Below, in pieces: positions 17,781 to 28,315 of a stretch of 64,000 nucleotides of DNA (position 1 is its first letter; the number at the start of each line of letters is the position of its first letter). The notes beneath the pieces are model-generated. The model was not told the origin of the DNA, did no database searches, and saw only the letters and a program-made list of their open reading frames with translations. This stretch comes from Aphelocoma coerulescens. Its lineage: Eukaryota > Chordata > Aves > Passeriformes > Corvidae. The position numbers were made by a program, and so were the translations under genes. Location: contig NW_027183526.1 in NCBI RefSeq assembly GCF_041296385.1, positions 186,001 to 250,000 of the forward strand, given 5' to 3'.

Positions 17781-20291
17781 ATGGGACAAACTCACTCTGC
17801 CCATGACAGACATCTCTATAAACAACTTAAGTACTTACTAAGCTCCGGTCCAAGTCAATTACCTAAACAGGAGCTAAAAAACCTCTTAGAATGGACTCTG
17901 ATTAATTTCCCAAATGCTGACCGTTCAGCCGTCTTTACAAGAGACTTCTGGGACACAGTTCGGGTTAAACTCTTTAATAATATCTCCCGCCGGGATTGGG
18001 CTGCCGCGGAGCTGGTCCCGGCTTGCAGAGCGCTCGTGGAGCTGTTTGCTGCGAAGGCGCCGCCCGCAGCAGCCACCTCGCCGGGTCCCGCTCCTGCTGC
18101 GAGCCCGCCCCTTGCCGCCGCGAGCCTGCAACCGGGCACGGCCCCCGCCCCGCCGCCGGACCTCACGGCTCCGGTACCCGCGGTCCAGCTGTCTCGTGCC
18201 GCCCCGCCCCACCCCCCCGCGGTCCCTGCACCGGTCACCCCTGCCCCACCGGACTCCACCGCCCCCCCCACCGCCCCCGTCATCTCCACCCCCACGGTCC
18301 CGTTAGTCCCTGCTGTCCCGCCTCTCGCGGCTCCGGTAGCCGCGGTCCGACTGACTCGTGCCGCCCCGCCCCCCGCCCCCGCTGTCCTGGCAGCCGTCAC
18401 CCCTGTCCCACCGGACCCTACGACCCCCTCCACCGCTCCCCCCATCCCCGCCCCCCCCATCCCGTTCCTCCCTGCTGCCCCGGCTCCCGCGGTCCCCGCC
18501 CTCGGCTCCAGCGTCTTCGCGGCCCCGTCCCTCGCTCCTCCCACCCCGTCCGCCAGCGCCTTCGCGGCCCCGCCCCCCGCCGATAGCCCCGCGGGGCCAG
18601 CGGCTGCTCCCCTGCCACCTACGGGTCCTACCGCTCCCCTAGCCGCGCCTGTTATGGCTGTAGCCACCATCATAGCCGGCCCCCCGCAAAGCCAGGCGGC
18701 GACCCTTCTTCCAGCCCCCCAGGTCCCCCTCGCCGCCACCGACACGGCGCCGGTGGTGGTCAACGTCCCGTCCGCGGGACACGGAGCGCCCCAGCCCCGC
18801 CAGCCACCTGGTGCCGGCGCTGCAGCGCCTACACAGATGGCTGCTGCCTCTCCCGTGCCTGCCGCTGCTCCAGCCCCGTCTCCTGGCACCGCCGCGCCGG
18901 CAGCCACACCAGCCCAGCCTGCAAACTCCCAGCGGCAGCACGCCGCGGTCCAGCCGCCGACTGGCCCACCGTTCGCCATGGCCCCACCGCAACATACTCC
19001 CGCCGCCTCCACGCCGGCCCTCCCGCCTCCCGCAGCCCCGGGATCGTCTCCTGCCGACGGGACAGCCCTGCCACCTCCCGCTCTCCCCGACACACAGACA
19101 GCGGCCATCACAGTCCGCCACGTTGACCTGATGGCGCAACCCACGCACGCTCACACTTCTCCAACCACAGCACTGCTCACGGAACTAGCTCCGCCACCGC
19201 CCCCCACGGCTTTCACCTCGCCTTCAATAGAGCCACCCGCACCCCCTCGCCCGCTGCCGCGGAGCCGGTTGCTCGCGGCCCCCCCGCCTCCTCGCCCGCC
19301 ACCGCGGAGATCGGCAGTGCCATCGCCGCCCCCGCCGGGGCCCTCCGGCACCGCACAGCTGTATCCCTCGGCTACCGCCGCCCAGCAACATCCCTCCGCG
19401 CAGCTCAGCCTCGCCTCACAAGCCGCAAACAGGGGGGGAACGGAGGGCAGTGGTGCAGCTCCAGTGGCAGGGAAGACGGAGAGCCGCTCTGCCCGAGCTG
19501 ATGCTTTAAATCTAACACCAGGAAACCCTGAAAAGCAGCCAGATTTGTTTGCAATGAGCCCCAGAGTCCCGCCAGCGAGCGGCTGGGATCTTGCAACCCA
19601 TAAGGAGAAAACGAGTTCTGAGAGTTTGTTAGCGCTACTTTCTGAATCAAAAAATCCTCCAAAGTGCTCAGATTATTCTCAATTAACAGATTGGCATGAA
19701 ATAAGACTCCAAAGCTGTAAAGATGAAAGTCTATTAGCTAAGCCTGTGATAGCTAGCCAACAGCCTGACAGTCCCAAAACGTGGGTTCCCATCCCCACTC
19801 ACGAAATTAAAGAACTAAGAAGGGCTGTAAGAGATAGTGGTATTTGCTCACCGTATCTTAAACAACTGCTAAAAAGTACCCTAAAAAGAACACATCAAAC
19901 CCTAAAACGCATTTTAGATCAACAGAGAGGGGGAGAAGTCCAGGATACACCTCAAAGGAGGTTGAACAAGGCTTTGTATGTTTACAATTTTTTGAATAGC
20001 TCTGCAGAAGAGCCTGATCCCCCCATTTATAGACATTTTTTGAACAACAAAAAAGCAAAACTGAAAGAGCGCCCCCCAGTTTTGATTAAAAATCTAGACT
20101 CAGGAAAAATAGAAGGACCATACAATCTTATAATGTGGGGGAAGGGGTTTGCATGTGTTTCCACAGGTGAAGGAATCAAGTGGGTTCCAGCAAAAAACGT
20201 GAAGCCATACCTCGCATCAAAGCCTGCTGATGCCACCACACCAGCCAGTGACTCTGCAAGTGGAAGCCAGGAAGCAAGCACCCAGACCTGA
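17781..20291 (+). CDS. U4 uninterrupted Gag(MA)-CA fragment-integrase C-terminal fusion, 836 codons
   Basis: One of two units with CAA (19137-19139) where most have TAA, so the frame runs from the myristoylatable matrix start to the integrase DNA-binding domain. Order: matrix 1-~90; Pro/Ala-rich ~95-560 with PTAP motifs at 163 and 283; capsid-like fragment ~665-698; integrase C-terminal segment ~700-810; Ser/Thr-rich tail. It has Ala91, lacks two residues (Ser-Val) through a 6-bp deletion near 18775, and has Leu for Gln in PLPPTG, shared only with U7. Protease and RT are absent, so no self-processing is expected. Such a product could at most be membrane-targeted or co-assemble with a helper Gag (inference). 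Confidence 0.8.
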   Translation: MGQTHSAHDRHLYKQLKYLLSSGPSQLPKQELKNLLEWTLINFPNADRSAVFTRDFWDTVRVKLFNNISRRDWAAAELVPACRALVELFAAKAPPAAATSPGPAPAASPPLAAASLQPGTAPAPPPDLTAPVPAVQLSRAAPPHPPAVPAPVTPAPPDSTAPPTAPVISTPTVPLVPAVPPLAAPVAAVRLTRAAPPPAPAVLAAVTPVPPDPTTPSTAPPIPAPPIPFLPAAPAPAVPALGSSVFAAPSLAPPTPSASAFAAPPPADSPAGPAAAPLPPTGPTAPLAAPVMAVATIIAGPPQSQAATLLPAPQVPLAATDTAPVVVNVPSAGHGAPQPRQPPGAGAAAPTQMAAASPVPAAAPAPSPGTAAPAATPAQPANSQRQHAAVQPPTGPPFAMAPPQHTPAASTPALPPPAAPGSSPADGTALPPPALPDTQTAAITVRHVDLMAQPTHAHTSPTTALLTELAPPPPPTAFTSPSIEPPAPPRPLPRSRLLAAPPPPRPPPRRSAVPSPPPPGPSGTAQLYPSATAAQQHPSAQLSLASQAANRGGTEGSGAAPVAGKTESRSARADALNLTPGNPEKQPDLFAMSPRVPPASGWDLATHKEKTSSESLLALLSESKNPPKCSDYSQLTDWHEIRLQSCKDESLLAKPVIASQQPDSPKTWVPIPTHEIKELRRAVRDSGICSPYLKQLLKSTLKRTHQTLKRILDQQRGGEVQDTPQRRLNKALYVYNFLNSSAEEPDPPIYRHFLNNKKAKLKERPPVLIKNLDSGKIEGPYNLIMWGKGFACVSTGEGIKWVPAKNVKPYLASKPADATTPASDSASGSQEASTQT

Positions 20292-20345
20292 ACTGCGCAG
20301 AATCACCAGAAGAAAGTGATCTGCCAAAAACAGCTCAAGAAAAGA

Positions 20346-21704
20346 ATGGAGTTTTCTCATTTGCGCGCGTGCATGTTGCTTTTATTCTTTTGTTTTAGTT
20401 TTTGTAGTGAAGCTTTACCTGTGAATCAACCAAAGACAAATGTCTGGGTTGCTTTAGCCAAATCCGCAGGCTCCGATACCATCTGTCTATCTGACACAAG
20501 CCCTGACAAACCTTTTTCAACCTGTTTAGTTGGAGTACCTCTTCCAGAAGGTTTTGATAATATTACTCTTGATAAGTATTGGCCATATGACGATCATCAT
20601 GTATCTCCAACTCCCAGCCATAGACACCAAACTTATATTGATAATTCTAAAATTGATAAATCTGACCTTCAAGAGCTAGAAATCCTAGGTTCGTTAACTA
20701 TGGATACCTGCTATTTCTTTCACTTTCAAGGAGAAAACGGTCCCCATTTAAATGTTACCCCATATCACCCAGCTTATAGCAATGTAACTTCTTGGTGTAG
20801 TCAAGTTAAGCTTCTTATATATGACGAACCTCATGCAGATCGTTTTAGCAAACTTCCTATTCGATTCCCCAGAGGAATTTGGCTCATCTGTGGAGACAGG
20901 GCCTGGCAAGGTATACCTTCAAAAATAGATGGTGGCCCTTGTGCTCTGGGACAACTTACAATTATTGCTCCCAGTGTCAAAGAGGTAATCAAAAAGAAAA
21001 GCAGAAAGATCAGATCTTCCTGGGGACATCAGTACGATAGTGACTGTGATAGTGACTTCCACCCTTGGAACTCTGGAAAATCAATTGTTGCAAGCATTTT
21101 TCTACCTCAGTTAAGCTCCTCAATTGCTTTAAAACAGTTAAACAAGTTGGGATGTTGGCTCAGCAAGGAGGTAAATGCCACCTCTACTATGATCAGTGAT
21201 CTGTTAACCGATGAAGAGGCAGTCAGACATGCCACTTTACAAAATAGAGCTGCCGTTGATTATCTTTTATTAGCACATGGGCACGGCTGTGAAGATTTTG
21301 AAGGATTATGCTGTATGAACTTATCCGATCATTCTGTTTCCATTCACAAACAGCTACAAAACCTAAAGGATCTAGCTAACCAAATTAGAACAGATGACCC
21401 GTCTTGGCTGGACAGTTTGTTTGATGATTGGAGCTTTGCACCTTGGCTAAGGGAACTCTGTAAAATAGGCTTGATTATTCTAGTAGTAATAATTATAGTT
21501 TTAGTAGCAGTACCTTGTATGCTTCAGTGTGTGCAAAAAATAACGAGTAGGACTGTATCTAATATCTTAGTTGTTCATCAGAACGGGGGAGATGTTGGGG
21601 AAGATGAAACAGGAAAGCCTTATAAATATGATTGCCTAACAAAAGATTCTGGGAATATGAAAACTGTGAGCGACATCGAAATGAAGGCCATCTTTGAGAT
21701 ATAG
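20346..21704 (+). CDS. env: U4 env, full-length open frame
   Basis: 452 codons, same translation as U1. This unit is one of two (with U8) in which both the fusion ORF and env are uninterrupted. Confidence 0.9.
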   Translation: MEFSHLRACMLLLFFCFSFCSEALPVNQPKTNVWVALAKSAGSDTICLSDTSPDKPFSTCLVGVPLPEGFDNITLDKYWPYDDHHVSPTPSHRHQTYIDNSKIDKSDLQELEILGSLTMDTCYFFHFQGENGPHLNVTPYHPAYSNVTSWCSQVKLLIYDEPHADRFSKLPIRFPRGIWLICGDRAWQGIPSKIDGGPCALGQLTIIAPSVKEVIKKKSRKIRSSWGHQYDSDCDSDFHPWNSGKSIVASIFLPQLSSSIALKQLNKLGCWLSKEVNATSTMISDLLTDEEAVRHATLQNRAAVDYLLLAHGHGCEDFEGLCCMNLSDHSVSIHKQLQNLKDLANQIRTDDPSWLDSLFDDWSFAPWLRELCKIGLIILVVIIIVLVAVPCMLQCVQKITSRTVSNILVVHQNGGDVGEDETGKPYKYDCLTKDSGNMKTVSDIEMKAIFEI

Positions 21705-22424
21705 AGTCTTAGTTACTGAACAACTGGAAAACAATGGTATAGCCGGCTGAAGGTAATCCCCTCTTGATTGAACAATACCCTCTGCTTGCAGACAGGTCCA
21801 AGGGTCAGAGCAGACCCTACTAGCTCAGCAGAAGGGGTCCAAAGAGTAGTTTTTAGAAGTTAAAATGTAACACTCTATGGTAATGTAAGAACTCTTATAG
21901 GCTGTATGTAAATGCTATAGGATTTGTACCTTGTATTAGATTGGCTACTGAGAATTAGAATATTCACTACAGAAGATGATTTATTGTATTGTAACAAGCT
22001 CCTCGCTCTCTTAACTCCTCTCCTCTTAGTAATGCTCTTCTCCTCTTAGTAACGCTCTTAGTAACTCTCTTAGTAGCTCTCTTAGTAATGCTCTTCTCCT
22101 CTTAGTAGCTCTCTTAGTAACTCTCTTGCTCTTCTTCTTCCTCTTAATTCAGCTCTCCTCTTAGTTTGTCTCTCTTGCTCTTTACACTCTTAGCTCTCAG
22201 CCTCTTGCTCTAGCTCTCTCGCTCACTCTCTCTCCCTCTCTTACACCTTGGGCCTGCTTGGAGCTGCAGCTGGCAGCTCTAAGCAGTGCCCCTGTACCCA
22301 CGCCCTCTGCAATAAACTGCATGCTCCAAAGACCTGCTTATAGAGATCTCTCGTCGCCGTCCATCTCCAGCCGGGCCCGACCGAACCCACACCCTCATCA
22401 CCATCATCGCCATCAATTTCGACA
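21593..22424 (+). repeat. LTR 5 (between U4 and U5)
   Basis: Standard array LTR; poly(A) signal at 22311. Confidence 0.85.
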
Positions 22425-23044
22425 AACTGGCGCCCAAACGTGAGTGAAGGCCTGATTCAGCTTCTTCCACCTGTGAGAGACTTCGCCATGGACGGTAACT
22501 AAAAGACCAGTTATAGCCACCTGGAACGTGTCGTGAGCACGGCATACCGTTGCTGTGCAGCGTAAAAGCCGGAGCTCTATAACTCTGCTGAGGCAGCCCT
22601 CGAGCACGGGGAGCCGTTACTTCGTAGCAATTACCTGGAGCTCTCGGAGGGAGGAAATTGCCTGGCAGTCCTCGAGCACAGACGGCCACTGCTGCGCAGC
22701 GGTTACCTGGAGCTCTTTGAGGAAGTTTGCCGTGGTACCCCTCGAGCACGGACACGCTGCTAAGCAGTGCAGACCGGAGCTCTTAGGAGGGATCCAGCCG
22801 CGCGCCCGAGCACAGGCGGGTATTGCTCAGCACCGCCCGCGCTGGAGCTCTGAGTGGAGACACCTGCGAGGTCCCGAGCACGGAAAGCCGTTGCCAAGCG
22901 ACGCCTGAAACCGGAGCTCTGAGGAGGGACCCGACAGCAGCGTCCTGAGCGCCGTGTGGAGAGCCTGGCCAGCCCCCCACGACGGACTTCTGATTAAGGA
23001 CCCTGCCCCCTGCGACATCTAGGTGAGTATCATACTGGTCAATA
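22425..23044 (+). other. U5 leader
   Basis: PBS 22428-22445, hairpin repeats 22519-22960, donor 23021-23028; T loop variant although its gag matches U1/U6 at the Leu site, so a recombination breakpoint probably lies between the leader and mid gag. Confidence 0.85.
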
Positions 23045-23851
23045 ATGGGACAAACTCACTCTGCCCATGACAGACATCTCTATAAACAACTTAAGTACTT
23101 ACTAAGCTCCGGTCCAAGTCAATTACCTAAACAGGAGCTAAAAAACCTCTTAGAATGGACTCTGATTAATTTCCCAAATGCTGACCGTTCAGCCGTCTTT
23201 ACAAGAGACTTCTGGGACACAGTTCGGGTTAAACTCTTTAATAATATCTCCCGCCGGGATTGGGCTGCCGCGGAGCTGGTCCCGGCTTGCAGAGCGCTCG
23301 TGGAGCTGTTTGCTGTGAAGGCGCCGCCCGCAGCAGCCACCTCGCCGGGTCCCGCTCCTGCTGCGAGCCCGCCCCTTGCCGCCGCGAGCCTGCAACCGGG
23401 CACGGCCCCCGCCCCGCCGCCGGACCTCACGGCTCCGGTACCCGCGGTCCAGCTGTCTCGTGCCGCCCCGCCCCACCCCCCCGCGGTCCCTGCACCGGTC
23501 ACCCCTGCCCCACCGGACTCCACCGCCCCCCCCACCGCCCCCGTCATCTCCACCCCCACGGTCCCGTTAGTCCCTGCTGTCCCGCCTCTCGCGGCTCCGG
23601 TAGCCGCGGTCCGACTGACTCGTGCCGCCCCGCCCCCCGCCCCCGCTGTCCTGGCAGCCGTCACCCCTGTCCCACCGGACCCTACGACCCCCTCCACCGC
23701 TCCCCCCATCCCCGCCCCCCCCCATCCCGTTCCTCCCTGCTGCCCCGGCTCCCGCGGTCCCCGCCCTCGGCTCCAGCGTCTTCGCGGCCCCGTCCCTCGC
23801 TCCTCCCACCCCGTCCGCCAGCGCCTTCGCGGCCCCGCCCCCCGCCGATAG
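23045..23851 (+). pseudogene. gag: U5 gag, frameshifted by an extra C in a C-run
   Basis: The run at 23715-23723 has nine C where other units have eight. The frame leaves the normal Pro/Ala-rich sequence near residue 225 and ends after 268 codons. The original frame continues from there to a TAA at 24408-24410, so this unit carries two lesions in the fusion frame. Matrix and the first PTAP are kept. A homopolymer miscall is a real alternative. Confidence 0.85.
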
Positions 23852-24410
23852 CCCCGCGGGGCCAGCGGCTGCTCCCCAGCCACCTACGGGTCCTACCGCT
23901 CCCCTAGCCGCGCCTGTTATGGCTGTAGCCACCATCATAGCCGGCCCCCCGCAAAGCCAGGCGGCGACCCTTCTTCCAGCCCCCCAGGTCCCCCTCGCCG
24001 CCACCGACACGGCGCCGGTGGTGGTCAACGTCCCGTCCGCGTCCGTGGGACACGGAGCGCCCCAGCCCCGCCAGCTACCTGGTGCCGGCGCTGCAGCGCC
24101 TACACAGATGGCTGCTGCCTCTCCCGTGCCTGCCGCTGCTCCAGCCCCGTCTCCTGGCACCGCCGCGCCGGCAGCCACACCAGCCCAGCCTGCAAACTCC
24201 CAGCGGCAGCACGCCGCGGTCCAGCCGCCGACTGGCCCACCGTTCGCCATGGCCCCACCGCAACATACTCCCGCCGCCTCCACGCCGGCCCTCCCGCCTC
24301 CCGCAGCCCCGGGATCGTCTCCTGCCGACGGGACAGCCCTGCCACCTCCCGCTCTCCCCGACACACAGACAGCGGCCATCACAGTCCGCCACGTTGACCT
24401 GATGGCGTAA

Positions 24411-25562
24411 CCCACGCACGCTCACACTTCTCCAACCACAGCACTGCTCACGGAACTAGCTCCGCCACCGCCCCCCACGGCTTTCACCTCGCCTTCAATA
24501 GAGCCACCCGCACCCCCTCGCCCGCTGCCGCGGAGCCGGTTGCTCGCGGCCCCCCCGCCTCCTCGCCCGCCACCGCGGAGATCGGCAGTGCCATCGCCGC
24601 CCCCGCCGGGGCCCTCCGGCACCGCACAGCTGTATCCCTCGGCTACCGCCGCCCAGCAACATCCCTCCGCGCAGCTCAGCCTCGCCTCACAAGCCGCAAA
24701 CAGGGGGGGAACGGAGGGCAGTGGTGCAGCTCCAGTGGCAGGGAAGACGGAGAGCCGCTCTGCCCGAGCTGATGCTTTAAATCTAACACCAGGAAACCCT
24801 GAAAAGCAGCCAGATTTGTTTGCAATGAGCCCCAGAGTCCCGCCAGCGAGCGGCTGGGATCTTGCAACCCATAAGGAGAAAACGAGTTCTGAGAGTTTGT
24901 TAGCGCTACTTTCTGAATCAAAAAATCCTCCAAAGTGCTCAGATTATTCTCAATTAACAGATTGGCATGAAATAAGACTCCAAAGCTGTAAAGATGAAAG
25001 TCTATTAGCTAAGCCTGTGATAGCTAGCCAACAGCCTGACAGTCCCAAAACGTGGGTTCCCATCCCCACTCACGAAATTAAAGAACTAAGAAGGGCTGTA
25101 AGAGATAGTGGTATTTGCTCACCGTATCTTAAACAACTGCTAAAAAGTACCCTAAAAAGAACACATCAAACCCTAAAACGCATTTTAGATCAACAGAGAG
25201 GGGGAGAAGTCCAGGATACACCTCAAAGGAGGTTGAACAAGGCTTTGTATGTTTACAATTTTTTGAATAGCTCTGCAGAAGAGCCTGATCCCCCCATTTA
25301 TAGACATTTTTTGAACAACAAAAAAGCAAAACTGAAAGAGCGCCCCCCAGTTTTGATTAAAAATCTAGACTCAGGAAAAATAGAAGGACCATACAATCTT
25401 ATAATGTGGGGGAAGGGGTTTGCATGTGTTTCCACAGGTGAAGGAATCAAGTGGGTTCCAGCAAAAAACGTGAAGCCATACCTCGCATCAAAGCCTGCTG
25501 ATGCCACCACACCAGCCAGTGACTCTGCAAGTGGAAGCCAGGAAGCAAGCACCCAGACCTGA
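24411..25562 (+). pseudogene. U5 capsid-fragment/integrase C-terminal remnant
   Basis: Same translation as in U1; doubly disconnected from its gag start by the +1 frameshift and the TAA. Confidence 0.8.
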
Positions 25563-25616
25563 ACTGCGCAGAATCACCAGAAGAAAGTGATCTGCCAAAA
25601 ACAGCTCAAGAAAAGA

Positions 25617-26975
25617 ATGGAGTTTTCTCATTTGCGCGCGTGCATGTTGCTTTTATTCTTTTGTTTTAGTTTTTGTAGTGAAGCTTTACCTGTGAATCAA
25701 CCAAAGACAAATGTCTGGGTTGCTTTAGCCAAATCCGCAGGCTCCGATACCATCTGTCTATCTGACACAAGCCCTGACAAACCTTTTTCAACCTGTTTAG
25801 TTGGAGTACCTCTTCCAGAAGGTTTTGATAATATTACTCTTGATAAGTATTGGCCATATGACGATCATCATGTATCTCCAACTCCCAGCCATAGACACCA
25901 AACTTATATTGATAATTCTAAAATTGATAAATCTGACCTTCAAGAGCTAGAAATCCTAGGTTCGTTAACTATGGATACCTGCTATTTCTTTCACTTTCAA
26001 GGAGAAAACGGTCCCCATTTAAATGTTACCCCATATCACCCAGCTTATAGCAATGTAACTTCTTGGTGTAGTCAAGTTAAGCTTCTTATATATGACGAAC
26101 CTCATGCAGATCGTTTTAGCAAACTTCCTATTCGATTCCCCAGAGGAATTTGGCTCATCTGTGGAGACAGGGCCTGGCAAGGTATACCTTCAAAAATAGA
26201 TGGTGGCCCTTGTGCTCTGGGACAACTTACAATTATTGCTCCCAGTGTCAAAGAGGTAATCAAAAAGAAAAGCAGAAAGATCAGATCTTCCTGGGGACAT
26301 CAGTACGATAGTGACTGTGATAGTGACTTCCACCCTTGGAACTCTGGAAAATCAATTGTTGCAAGCATTTTTCTACCTCAGTTAAGCTCCTCAATTGCTT
26401 TAAAACAGTTAAACAAGTTGGGATGTTGGCTCAGCAAGGAGGTAAATGCCACCTCTACTATGATCAGTGATCTGTTAACCGATGAAGAGGCAGTCAGACA
26501 TGCCACTTTACAAAATAGAGCTGCCGTTGATTATCTTTTATTAGCACATGGGCACGGCTGTGAAGATTTTGAAGGATTATGCTGTATGAACTTATCCGAT
26601 CATTCTGTTTCCATTCACAAACAGCTACAAAACCTAAAGGATCTAGCTAACCAAATTAGAACAGATGACCCGTCTTGGCTGGACAGTTTGTTTGATGATT
26701 GGAGCTTTGCACCTTGGCTAAGGGAACTCTGTAAAATAGGCTTGATTATTCTAGTAGTAATAATTATAGTTTTAGTAGCAGTACCTTGTATGCTTCAGTG
26801 TGTGCAAAAAATAACGAGTAGGACTGTATCTAATATCTTAGTTGTTCATCAGAACGGGGGAGATGTTGGGGAAGATGAAACAGGAAAGCCTTATAAATAT
26901 GATTGCCTAACAAAAGATTCTGGGAATATGAAAACTGTGAGCGACATCGAAATGAAGGCCATCTTTGAGATATAG
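25617..26975 (+). CDS. env: U5 env, full-length open frame
   Basis: 452 codons with the U1 translation, intact despite the broken gag of the same unit. Confidence 0.9.
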   Translation: MEFSHLRACMLLLFFCFSFCSEALPVNQPKTNVWVALAKSAGSDTICLSDTSPDKPFSTCLVGVPLPEGFDNITLDKYWPYDDHHVSPTPSHRHQTYIDNSKIDKSDLQELEILGSLTMDTCYFFHFQGENGPHLNVTPYHPAYSNVTSWCSQVKLLIYDEPHADRFSKLPIRFPRGIWLICGDRAWQGIPSKIDGGPCALGQLTIIAPSVKEVIKKKSRKIRSSWGHQYDSDCDSDFHPWNSGKSIVASIFLPQLSSSIALKQLNKLGCWLSKEVNATSTMISDLLTDEEAVRHATLQNRAAVDYLLLAHGHGCEDFEGLCCMNLSDHSVSIHKQLQNLKDLANQIRTDDPSWLDSLFDDWSFAPWLRELCKIGLIILVVIIIVLVAVPCMLQCVQKITSRTVSNILVVHQNGGDVGEDETGKPYKYDCLTKDSGNMKTVSDIEMKAIFEI

Positions 26976-27695
26976 AGTCTTAGTTACTGAACAACTGGAA
27001 AACAATGGTATAGCCGGCTGAAGGTAATCCCCTCTTGATTGAACAATACCCTCTGCTTGCAGACAGGTCCAAGGGTCAGAGCAGACCCTACTAGCTCAGC
27101 AGAAGGGGTCCAAAGAGTAGTTTTTAGAAGTTAAAATGTAACACTCTATGGTAATGTAAGAACTCTTATAGGCTGTATGTAAATGCTATAGGATTTGTAC
27201 CTTGTATTAGATTGGCTACTGAGAATTAGAATATTCACTACAGAAGATGATTTATTGTATTGTAACAAGCTCCTCGCTCTCTTAACTCCTCTCCTCTTAG
27301 TAATGCTCTTCTCCTCTTAGTAACGCTCTTAGTAACTCTCTTAGTAGCTCTCTTAGTAATGCTCTTCTCCTCTTAGTAGCTCTCTTAGTAACTCTCTTGC
27401 TCTTCTTCTTCCTCTTAATTCAGCTCTCCTCTTAGTTTGTCTCTCTTGCTCTTTACACTCTTAGCTCTCAGCCTCTTGCTCTAGCTCTCTCGCTCACTCT
27501 CTCTCCCTCTCTTACACCTTGGGCCTGCTTGGAGCTGCAGCTGGCAGCTCTAAGCAGTGCCCCTGTACCCACGCCCTCTGCAATAAACTGCATGCTCCAA
27601 AGACCTGCTTATAGAGATCTCTCGTCGCCGTCCATCTCCAGCCGGGCCCGACCGAACCCACACCCTCATCACCATCATCGCCATCAATTTCGACA
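26864..27695 (+). repeat. LTR 6 (between U5 and U6)
   Basis: Standard array LTR; poly(A) signal at 27582. Confidence 0.85.
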
Positions 27696-28315
27696 AACTG
27701 GCGCCCAAACGTGAGTGAAGGCCTGATTCAGCTTCTTCCACCTGTGAGAGACTTCGCCATGGACGGTAACTAAAAGACCAGTTATAGCCACCTGGAACGT
27801 GTCGTGAGCACGGCATACCGTTGCTGCGCAGCGTAAAAGCCGGAGCTCTATAACTCTGCTGAGGCAGCCCTCGAGCACGGGGAGCCGTTACTTCGTAGCA
27901 ATTACCTGGAGCTCTCGGAGGGAGGAAATTGCCTGGCAGTCCTCGAGCACAGACGGCCACTGCTGCGCAGCGGTTACCTGGAGCTCTTTGAGGAAGTTTG
28001 CCGTGGTACCCCTCGAGCACGGACACGCTGCTAAGCAGTGCAGACCGGAGCTCTTAGGAGGGATCCAGCCGCGCGCCCGAGCACAGGCGGGTATTGCTCA
28101 GCACCGCCCGCGCTGGAGCTCTGAGTGGAGACACCTGCGAGGTCCCGAGCACGGAAAGCCGTTGCCAAGCGACGCCTGAAACCGGAGCTCTGAGGAGGGA
28201 CCCGACAGCAGCGTCCTGAGCGCCGTGTGGAGAGCCTGGCCAGCCCCCCACGACGGACTTCTGATTAAGGACCCTGCCCCCTGCGACATCTAGGTGAGTA
28301 TCATACTGGTCAATA
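27696..28315 (+). other. U6 leader
   Basis: PBS 27699-27716, hairpin repeats 27790-28231, donor 28292-28299. Shares the C loop variant of the first hairpin only with U1. Confidence 0.85.
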
